Origin: Acidimicrobiaceae bacterium
GTDB taxonomy: Bacteria; Actinomycetota; Acidimicrobiia; Acidimicrobiales; Ilumatobacteraceae
Assembly (NCBI GenBank): GCA_006515795.1
Contig: VFMC01000051.1
Coordinates: 1,945-9,715, forward strand
DNA: 7,771 nucleotides
Reading direction: 5' to 3'
Position 1 is the stretch's first letter. Each line of letters opens with the position of its first letter. Positions 1 through 4,839 of the stretch are shown in pieces. The notes under the pieces were generated by a model. It saw only the letters and a program-made list of their open reading frames with translations, did not search any database and had not been told where the DNA came from. Both the position numbers and the translations under genes were made by a program.

Positions 1-32
1 CACGCGACGCAGGGTCAGGTCCTGGGAATGGA

Positions 33-59
33 ATTCTATGCGTATGATACGTTTGGAAT
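33..59. promoter_or_regulatory. 27-bp imperfect palindrome, operator-like
   Basis: The inner arms CGTAT (41-45) and ATACG (47-51) are perfectly complementary around a central G at 46. The outer arms ATTC (33-36) and GAAT (56-59) also match. Counting all 13 symmetric pairs, 10 are complementary; the mismatches are at 37/55, 39/53 and 40/52. It lies 38 nt upstream of the first ATG in a locally AT-rich stretch and overlaps a -10-like hexamer. This size and symmetry suit a dimeric repressor of the TetR, GntR or similar type, but the regulator is not identifiable from this window. The symmetry is directly visible; the operator role is inferred. Confidence 0.5.
43..48 (+). promoter_or_regulatory. 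candidate -10 element of the operon promoter
   Basis: TATGAT differs from the TATAAT consensus at one position and sits in the AT-rich part of an otherwise GC-rich leader, about 50 nt before the first start codon. No convincing -35 hexamer is found 16-18 nt upstream (the bases there are GTCCTG-like). The assignment therefore rests on the hexamer, its location and its overlap with the palindrome at 33-59. Confidence 0.25.
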
Positions 60-97
60 GACGCCCAGCCCGGCGGGCCGACGAGAGGTAGTGACCG

Positions 98-721
98 ATG
101 ACCGATCAACGTGCTCGCCTGGAGCCGACGACGGAGGCCGATTGGGACGATGAAACGAGGTCGACGCTGCTGGGAATGGCAGACCATACGAACGGACGCG
201 TCCTGAACGTCGTCGCGACGCTGGCCCGCCATCCGAAGCTGTTGCGACGTTGGCTTCCGTTCGGAAACCATGTGCTGGGTGGGTCGACCCTGCCACCGCG
301 GGCGCGCGAGTTGGCGATCCTGCGCACGGGCTACATCGCCCGCTCCAGGTACGAATGGGCGCAGCACGTGGGCATGGCGCGCGACGTGGGCTGCACCGAT
401 TCGGAGATCGAGCGGGTGATCGTGGGTCCTGAGGCGCCCGGCTGGTCGACTGCCGACCGCGCGTTGTTGCGGGCGACGGACGAGTTGATGGCCGGCCACT
501 TCATCACCGACGGGACCTGGGAAGCGCTCGCCGAGCACTGGACCGAACTGCAGTGCATCGACTTGGTGTTCGCAGTGGGCCAGTACTCCCTGGTGTCGAT
601 GGCGTTGAACACGTTCGAGGTCCAGATCGAAGATGACGTCGAGTTGTTCCCGGCGGTGCTATTCGAGGGCGCCCACTTCGACCACCGAACCTCAACGACC
701 GAACGAGGAGGCAGGACGTGA
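98..721 (+). CDS. carboxymuconolactone decarboxylase (CMD/AhpD-like) family protein
   Basis: A 207-residue protein with an all-helical CMD/AhpD-type core at about residues 64-112: LPPRARELAILRTGYIARS, then RYEWAQH (84-90) and an xxGxxDxEI segment (98-104). Redox-active AhpD proteins carry CxxCxxxH here. In this protein Ser83 and Glu86 occupy the two cysteine positions while His90 is kept, so thiol-disulfide (alkylhydroperoxidase) activity is unlikely. Cysteine-free members of this type are common in actinobacterial catabolic operons, usually without an assigned reaction; decarboxylase or other hydrolytic chemistry would be a guess. The ATG start has AGAGG at 84-88, 9 nt upstream. The stop overlaps the next gene by 4 nt (GTGA), so the two are probably translationally coupled. 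The family call is firm; the substrate is unknown. Confidence 0.85.
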   Translation: MTDQRARLEPTTEADWDDETRSTLLGMADHTNGRVLNVVATLARHPKLLRRWLPFGNHVLGGSTLPPRARELAILRTGYIARSRYEWAQHVGMARDVGCTDSEIERVIVGPEAPGWSTADRALLRATDELMAGHFITDGTWEALAEHWTELQCIDLVFAVGQYSLVSMALNTFEVQIEDDVELFPAVLFEGAHFDHRTSTTERGGRT

Positions 722-1773
722 AGGTCGAGGAATGGGTCGTTCGCGAGCATGTCGAGGGAGCCCCCGACGTCGCTCGCGTCTACGAGAAGATCGTCAAAGA
801 TGTCGATCTCGAGTTGGCCGAGAACGAGATGCTGCTCGAGACCCTCTACGTCTCGGTGGACCCCTACCTGCAGGGCATCTGCCTCGACACCCCTGTTGGC
901 GAGCACCAAGGCGCCGATTCCATCATGCGGGTCATCGGCGCCGGCCCGAATGCGATGTACGAGATCGGTGACATTGTGGAGGGCTTCGGCGGCTGGCGGT
1001 CACACGTGATCAACACCGGGGAGGAGGCGCTCTGGCGGACGGGGACCTTCCCGATGGTGTTCCCTCGGTACCGCAAGCTCGACCCTCATGACTACGACGA
1101 AGGCCTGCCGATCGCGACGGCGCTCGGCGTGATGGGTGGCCCCGGGATGACGGCGTGGGGCACCTTGACCAAGTTCATGACGATCAACAGCGGCGACACG
1201 GTGCTGATCAGCGGCGCTACGGGCACCATCGGCACCATCATCGGGCAGATGGCCAAGCACAAGGGGGCGAGAGTGGTCGGCACCACCTCGTCGCCCGAGA
1301 AGGAGTCGTACCTGAGAGGCTTGGGTTTCGACGATGTCGTCGTCTACAGGAGCGGCGACGAGGCCGATGCCGTGCGCGAGGCCCTCCTCCAGGCCGTGCC
1401 GCACGGCGTCGACAAGTACGTCGACTCGATGGGTGGCCCAATCACCGACGTTGTGTTCTCGATGCTGAACATCAACAGCCAGGTGGCCGTGTGCTGGCAA
1501 TACGCCACGACGGTCGGCGCCGACTACGTCGGGCCGCGGCTGTTGCCATACATCATGTTCCCACGCACCACGATCAGGGGGATCTTCTCGATCGAGTGGT
1601 TCACCGACGAGAACTGGGAGGCACTGCACGCCGACCTGGGGGCGATGGTCCGGCGCGGTGAGATCGCATACGACCAGACCATCCACGACGGATTCGACAA
1701 CATCCCGGCTGCCTATCAGAGCCTCTTCGTCAACCGTGCCGCCAGCCGCGGCAAGGTACTCGTGAAGCTCTAG
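718..1773 (+). CDS. zinc-independent MDR-family NAD(P)H oxidoreductase (PTGR/CurA-like)
   Basis: A 351-residue medium-chain dehydrogenase/reductase. The N-terminal catalytic domain contains SVDPY (46-50), typical of the prostaglandin reductase / leukotriene B4 dehydrogenase / curcumin reductase branch. The Rossmann domain contains GATGTIG (166-172) followed by GQMAKHKGARVVG. No zinc-ligand pattern is seen, so it is a quinone-reductase/enone-reductase type enzyme that likely reduces an activated C=C bond with NADPH. Two usual family signatures are altered: the DNVGG segment reads DSMGG (236-240), and the Cys-Gly-x-Ile-Ser-x-Tyr-Asn region reads CWQYATT (259-265), so substrate specificity may be unusual. 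The GTG start overlaps the previous stop as GTGA. In this operon it may act as an enoyl-CoA or enone reductase. 2-enoyl thioester reductase activity is an alternative that sequence alone cannot separate. Confidence 0.85.
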   Translation: MKVEEWVVREHVEGAPDVARVYEKIVKDVDLELAENEMLLETLYVSVDPYLQGICLDTPVGEHQGADSIMRVIGAGPNAMYEIGDIVEGFGGWRSHVINTGEEALWRTGTFPMVFPRYRKLDPHDYDEGLPIATALGVMGGPGMTAWGTLTKFMTINSGDTVLISGATGTIGTIIGQMAKHKGARVVGTTSSPEKESYLRGLGFDDVVVYRSGDEADAVREALLQAVPHGVDKYVDSMGGPITDVVFSMLNINSQVAVCWQYATTVGADYVGPRLLPYIMFPRTTIRGIFSIEWFTDENWEALHADLGAMVRRGEIAYDQTIHDGFDNIPAAYQSLFVNRAASRGKVLVKL

Positions 1774-1807
1774 GCACTTGCAAAAGTAGTTAGGACCTGA
1801 AACCATC
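1774..1807 (+). other. 34-nt intergenic gap, the longest inside the operon
   Basis: The gap is AT-richer than its surroundings and carries AGGA at 1792-1795, 12 nt before the ATG at 1808, a weakly placed Shine-Dalgarno sequence. TTGCAA at 1778-1783 resembles a -35 box, but no -10-like hexamer follows at the right spacing. There is no terminator-like hairpin, so read-through into the MaoC genes is the simplest reading. Confidence 0.4.
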
Positions 1808-2287
1808 ATGGCTGTGGACGAGATCCGTTTCGACGATGTTGATGCTCTCCGGGCCAGGATCAGTTCCGACTACGGCGAGTGGGGCCCAGAGCTCCAGATC
1901 ACCCAGGATCTGATCGACGACTTCGCCGACCTCACTGGCGATTCCCAATGGATCCACGTCGACGTCGAGCGGGCCGGCAGCGGGCCGTTCGGTGGCACCA
2001 TCGCTCACGGGTTGCTCACCTTGGCAATCGCACCTCGCGTCCGCCCCCCGGCGCTGTTCCAGATCGTCGGCCATGGGAGCACGCTCAACTACGGCTCCGA
2101 CGGAGTCCGCTTCCTCGACCCGGTCTACGCTGGCTCGAGCATCCACTCGCGGTCGCGGCTGATCGACGTGCAACAGCACGCTCGCGGCACACGGCTGGTG
2201 TTGGAGATCGCGGTGCACGTCGTGGGCAACGAACGGCCGTCGATGGTGTTCAAAGCCGTCGTCCTGCACAGTCCGCAAGGAGCATGA
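1808..2287 (+). CDS. MaoC-family (R)-enoyl-CoA hydratase, copy 1 (NodN/HtdZ-like)
   Basis: A 159-residue single hot-dog domain protein. The hydratase-2 motif appears as LTGDSQWIHVDVERA, with the catalytic pair Asp45 and His50, followed by GPFGGTIAHG, the conserved oxyanion-side segment. The QWIH form in place of NPIH is typical of the NodN / mycobacterial HtdZ (Rv0130) branch, which hydrates short to medium 2-enoyl-CoA. It probably works as a homodimer, or as a heterodimer with the adjacent paralogue. By hand alignment it is about 55-60% identical to the next gene over about 150 residues, so the pair is a tandem duplication. ATG at 1808 was taken as start because the N-terminus then aligns with copy 2 (xRFDDxxALRARIS in both). 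An in-frame GTG at 1814 is an alternative. Confidence 0.88.
   Translation: MAVDEIRFDDVDALRARISSDYGEWGPELQITQDLIDDFADLTGDSQWIHVDVERAGSGPFGGTIAHGLLTLAIAPRVRPPALFQIVGHGSTLNYGSDGVRFLDPVYAGSSIHSRSRLIDVQQHARGTRLVLEIAVHVVGNERPSMVFKAVVLHSPQGA
1945..1965 (+). repeat. direct repeat unit 1 within the maoC-like duplication
   Basis: This 21-nt stretch encodes the catalytic QWIHVDV segment of copy 1 and is identical to 2420-2440 in copy 2. It is the longest exact match noticed between the paralogues and marks the most constrained part of the duplicated hydratase. Confidence 0.8.
2277..2282 (+). promoter_or_regulatory. ribosome binding site of the second maoC-like gene
   Basis: AAGGAG lies 6 nt before the ATG at 2289 and within the last codons of copy 1. 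It fixes the start at 2289 rather than the ATG at 2284, which meets a stop after two codons. Confidence 0.7.
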
Positions 2288-2288
2288 A

Positions 2289-2753
2289 ATGACGAGCGTC
2301 AGGTTCGACGACCTCGAAGCCTTGCGGGCGAGGATCAGCGACGAGTTCGGTCCGTGGGGACCGCCGGTTGAGGTCACTCAGGCGATCATCGACCGCTTCG
2401 CAGACCTCACCGCGGACCACCAATGGATCCACGTCGACGTGGAACGGGCAGCCCAGGGTCCATTCGGCGGCACGATCGCCCACGGCTTTCTCACGGTCGC
2501 ACTGATGCCCCGATATCGGCCGCCCTTGACGTTCGACATCGTCGGAGAAGGTAGTCGTGTCAACTACGGCAGCGAGTCGTTCCGGTTCCTGGCTCCGGTT
2601 CGGTCGGGTACCACGTTGCAGGCTCGAATGCGCCTCGCCGGTGTTCGTGAACATTCGAACGGCACCCTTCTGGTACAGGAGTTGATGGTCTCCGTCGTCG
2701 GTGCAGTCCGGCCGTCGCTGATGTACACCGGCCTGTTGTTGTACAGGCCGTGA
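2289..2753 (+). CDS. MaoC-family (R)-enoyl-CoA hydratase, copy 2 (NodN/HtdZ-like)
   Basis: A 154-residue hot-dog domain protein, paralogue of the preceding gene. The catalytic motif reads LTADHQWIHVDVERA with Asp43 and His48 retained. The glycine before the catalytic Asp (TGD in copy 1 and in most of the family) is Ala42 here, a small but notable change next to the active site. GPFGGTIAHG follows unchanged. It starts 1 nt after the copy 1 stop behind a good Shine-Dalgarno, and its own stop overlaps the next gene as GTGA. Because both copies keep the Asp/His pair, two active hydratases with different acyl specificity, or a heterodimer with two sites, are more likely than an active/inactive pair. 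Its last codons form a hairpin (2729-2750) that covers the next start codon. Confidence 0.88.
   Translation: MTSVRFDDLEALRARISDEFGPWGPPVEVTQAIIDRFADLTADHQWIHVDVERAAQGPFGGTIAHGFLTVALMPRYRPPLTFDIVGEGSRVNYGSESFRFLAPVRSGTTLQARMRLAGVREHSNGTLLVQELMVSVVGAVRPSLMYTGLLLYRP
2420..2440 (+). repeat. direct repeat unit 2 within the maoC-like duplication
   Basis: This stretch is identical over 21 nt to 1945-1965, at a distance of 475 nt. It encodes the QWIHVDV catalytic segment of copy 2. Homologous recombination between the two copies would delete one gene's worth of DNA in frame. Confidence 0.8.
2729..2750 (+). promoter_or_regulatory. hairpin covering the enoyl-CoA hydratase start
   Basis: CGGCCTGT (2729-2736) and ACAGGCCG (2743-2750) form a perfect 8-bp stem with a 6-nt loop (TGTTGT). 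The 3' arm contains the only SD-like bases (AGG at 2745-2747) and the first base of the GTG start at 2750. No T-run follows, so it is not a classical terminator. A ribosome finishing the upstream hydratase gene would melt it, so obligate translational coupling is the likely effect. The structure is visible; the role is inferred. Confidence 0.5.
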
Positions 2754-3535
2754 GCGCTCCGGAGACTGCCAATCTGCTGGTCGAGGTGGTGGACCTGATC
2801 GCCCGCGTGCAGATCAACCGGCCCGAGAAGCGCAACGCCCTCGACACGGCAACACGCGCCGATCTGATGGCGGTTCTCGATTGGTCCTCGTCGTCCGACG
2901 AAGTGCGTGTGGTCGTGATCTCTGGGGCTGGCGGCAGGGCGTTCGCGTCTGGTGCCGACCTGACCGAGGCCGCGGACGATCCGACCAGCACCAGAGCGAT
3001 GCTCTTCGAGCGGCGGATCTACGATGCCGTGGCCGAGTGCGCCCGCCCGGTCGTCGCGATGGTCGACGGCTTCTGCGTGGGCGGCGGGTGCGAGCTGGCG
3101 ATGTCGGCCGACATCCGGGTCGCATCGATGCGATCGAAGTTCGGACAACCCGAGATCAGCCTCGGCATCATCCCGGGCGGCGGCGCCACGCAGCGACTGC
3201 CGCGCCTGGTGGGAATCGGACAGGCGATGCGCCTCATCCTGACAGGTGAGATCATCGGCGCCGCTGAGGCCCATGCGCTCGGGCTGGTTGACATCCTCGT
3301 CGCGACCGAAGACCTGCACCAGCGCACCCTCGAGCTGTGCTCGGCCATCGCCCGGAACTCACCGATCGCCCTCGGACTCGCCAAGCAGGCGGTGCGCGCA
3401 TCGTTCGAGCGAGGCCTGGGCGAGGGGGTCGCGCTCGAGCGTGATCTTCTGTGCCGAGCGCTGGCTACGGAGGACGCGACCGAGGGCATTGCCGCGTTCC
3501 GTGAGAAGCGGGCGCCGGAGTTTCGTGGTCGATGA
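2750..3535 (+). CDS. enoyl-CoA hydratase/isomerase (crotonase superfamily)
   Basis: A 261-residue protein, the usual length for a single-domain crotonase. The N-terminal RPEKRNALD motif (24-32) and SGADL (67-71, oxyanion-hole backbone) are present. GGGCELAMSADI holds Glu115, and FGQPEISLGIIPGGGATQRLPRLVG holds Glu135. These two glutamates match the pair (Glu144/Glu164 of the rat mitochondrial enzyme) needed for hydration, so (S)-specific 2-enoyl-CoA hydratase activity is expected, though isomerase or lyase variants cannot be excluded. The operon thus encodes hydratases of two unrelated folds. The GTG start overlaps the upstream stop (GTGA), lacks a good independent Shine-Dalgarno, and sits in a hairpin. 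The next in-frame Met is at residue 40, beyond the conserved N-terminus, which supports this start. Confidence 0.9.
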   Translation: MSAPETANLLVEVVDLIARVQINRPEKRNALDTATRADLMAVLDWSSSSDEVRVVVISGAGGRAFASGADLTEAADDPTSTRAMLFERRIYDAVAECARPVVAMVDGFCVGGGCELAMSADIRVASMRSKFGQPEISLGIIPGGGATQRLPRLVGIGQAMRLILTGEIIGAAEAHALGLVDILVATEDLHQRTLELCSAIARNSPIALGLAKQAVRASFERGLGEGVALERDLLCRALATEDATEGIAAFREKRAPEFRGR

Positions 3536-3548
3536 CCGACCTTGATCT

Positions 3549-3554
3549 AGGAGG
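3549..3554 (+). promoter_or_regulatory. strong ribosome binding site of the CoA-transferase gene
   Basis: AGGAGG stands 5 nt before the GTG at 3560. It is the strongest Shine-Dalgarno in the window. It decides the start in favour of GTG 3560 over the ATG at 3532, which overlaps the previous stop but is in another frame. Confidence 0.8.
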
Positions 3555-3559
3555 AAGCC

Positions 3560-4795
3560 GTGACAGGTGCACTGAGTGGGATCAAGGTCGTGGAAGTCAG
3601 CGTGGCCATGGCAGCTCCCTTCTGCGGGATGATGCTCGCCGATCAAGGCGCAGATGTGGTGAAGGTCGAGCGCGTCGGTCGCGGCGACGACAGCCGCGCG
3701 TGGCCGCCACACTTCCACGGGTCGATGTCGCACTACTTCGCAGCGGCGAACCGCAACAAGCGGAGCGTCGCGGTCGACCTGAAGTCGCCGGACGGTGTCG
3801 AGATCGTGCGTCGCCTGGCGGTCGACGCAGATGTGCTGATCGAGAACTATCGGGTCGGCGCGCTGGAACGGGCCGGCCTGGGCTTTGGCGAACTGTCGCG
3901 CGCCAACCCACGCCTCGTGTACTGCTCCATCAGTGGTTTCGGGCGTGAGGGCGCTCGCCGCGAGGAGCGCGCCAACGATCTGTTCATGCAGGCGTTTTCC
4001 GGCAGCATGAGCGTTACCGGCCACCGCGGGAGTGGACCGGTGAAGATGGGTCCGTCGATCGCCGACATCGGCGCGGGTCTGTTCGCAAGCATCGGAGTGC
4101 TCAGCGCTTTGGAGGCCAGACATCGCACCGGACGCGGCCAGCACGTGGACACATCTCTGCTCGATGGTCAGCTTGCGATCCTGTCGTACCACCTGACCTC
4201 GTTCTTCGCGAGTGGGGTCGTGCCGGGGCCGCAGGGTTCGGGCGCCGAGTTCGGCGTGCCGTACCAAGCATTCCCGACAGGTGATGACTGGCTGATCATC
4301 GCCGTCTTCAACGAAACGATGTGGCAGGCGTTGTGCGTCGGAATCGGCCGCAAGGAATGGGCCGACGATCCTCGGTTCAGCGATCTGCCGACACGCATCC
4401 GTCATCGCGATGTGCTGATCGAGATGCTGAGCGAGGTGCTTCGCACCATGCCGGCCTCGCACTGGGAAACGAGCCTGAAGGCATCGGGCATCCCATGTAC
4501 GAGGGTGAACAGAATCGACCAGATCGTCGATGACCCCCAGGTGCGTGCCATGGGGATGATCGCCGACCTCGACGTCGACCGCCTTGGTCCGATTCGAATG
4601 GCAGCGCCGCCGATCCGGTTCAGCGACACGCCCAGCAGCGTCCACCTCCCGCCGCCGCGCCTGGGCCAGCACACGCGGGACGTCGTGCGTAGCGTCGGGT
4701 TCAGCGACGATCACATCGATCGCCTCGCAGCAGGCGGAGTTCTGGGGCTGGACGACTTCGATGCAACTGACTCGACGACCGGACAGGATCTATGA
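3560..4795 (+). CDS. CoA-transferase, CaiB/BaiF family (family III)
   Basis: A 411-residue protein, typical for family III CoA-transferases. It opens with LSGIKVVEVS and MLADQGADVVKVE (25-37), then NRNKRSVAVDLKS (64-76), ENYRVGALERAGLGF (95-109), CSISGFG (122-128), and PSIADIGAGLFA with Asp169, which sits exactly at the position of the catalytic aspartate of formyl-CoA transferase. R-TG-GQHVDTSLLDG follows, as expected for the interlocked-dimer fold. The reaction is transfer of CoA from a donor thioester to a free carboxylic acid through an aspartyl-CoA intermediate; racemase members (such as alpha-methylacyl-CoA racemase) share the fold and are an alternative. In context it probably activates the acid released after Baeyer-Villiger oxidation and hydrolysis. 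The gene lies 24 nt after the hydratase gene and ends at TGA 4793-4795, overlapping an ATG at 4792. Confidence 0.9.
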   Translation: MTGALSGIKVVEVSVAMAAPFCGMMLADQGADVVKVERVGRGDDSRAWPPHFHGSMSHYFAAANRNKRSVAVDLKSPDGVEIVRRLAVDADVLIENYRVGALERAGLGFGELSRANPRLVYCSISGFGREGARREERANDLFMQAFSGSMSVTGHRGSGPVKMGPSIADIGAGLFASIGVLSALEARHRTGRGQHVDTSLLDGQLAILSYHLTSFFASGVVPGPQGSGAEFGVPYQAFPTGDDWLIIAVFNETMWQALCVGIGRKEWADDPRFSDLPTRIRHRDVLIEMLSEVLRTMPASHWETSLKASGIPCTRVNRIDQIVDDPQVRAMGMIADLDVDRLGPIRMAAPPIRFSDTPSSVHLPPPRLGQHTRDVVRSVGFSDDHIDRLAAGGVLGLDDFDATDSTTGQDL

Positions 4796-4839
4796 CTATG
4801 ATTGGCAGGAGTCTTGGACGAGGTGGGAGCACGAGGTGA
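4792..4839 (+). CDS. 15-codon mini-ORF bridging CoA-transferase and monooxygenase genes
   Basis: ATG at 4792 overlaps the CoA-transferase stop (ATGA). The frame encodes MTMIGRSLGRGGSTR and stops at TGA 4837-4839, which overlaps the proposed monooxygenase start (GTG 4836) as GTGA. Its frame differs from both the upstream stop frame and the downstream gene. It could be a coupling peptide that hands ribosomes on to the monooxygenase start, or a chance reading frame. The peptide itself resembles nothing recognised. Confidence 0.3.
   Translation: MTMIGRSLGRGGSTR
4825..4829 (+). promoter_or_regulatory. ribosome binding site supporting monooxygenase start at 4836
   Basis: GGGAG lies 6 nt before the GTG at 4836. 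Other in-frame candidates (ATG 4761, GTG 4875, ATG 4902) lack an equally well-placed purine-rich site. Confidence 0.5.

Noticed and set aside
1..152. Plus-strand frame open from base 1 as the end of an upstream gene
   Set aside because: It runs out of frame into the CMD-family gene before stopping near 152, covers the AT-rich promoter-like stretch, and shows no recognisable protein.
1778..1806. Internal promoter before the first maoC-like gene
   Set aside because: TTGCAA could be a -35 box, but the bases at the -10 distance (AACCAT) do not fit. Only the AT-rich gap itself is reported.
1000..1809. Minus-strand open frame of 269 codons opposite the MDR reductase
   Set aside because: Antisense shadow of a clearly coding gene; the translation shows no family motif.
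3532..3948. ATG overlapping the hydratase stop (ATGA) as a start for the next gene
   Set aside because: Its frame gives an Arg/Gly-rich product with no domain. The CoA-transferase frame starts at GTG 3560 behind AGGAGG.
3359..4714. Long minus-strand open frame (451 codons) opposite the hydratase end and the CoA-transferase
   Set aside because: It lies antisense to two genes with clear catalytic motifs, shows no recognisable domain, and is the kind of open frame produced by high-GC codon bias.
4584..4835. N-terminal extension of the monooxygenase frame up to 4584 (or to ATG 4761)
   Set aside because: The extra residues are Arg/Ser/Thr-rich out-of-frame reading of the CoA-transferase gene. 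Key residues match HAPMO numbering with a constant offset when the start is set at 4836.
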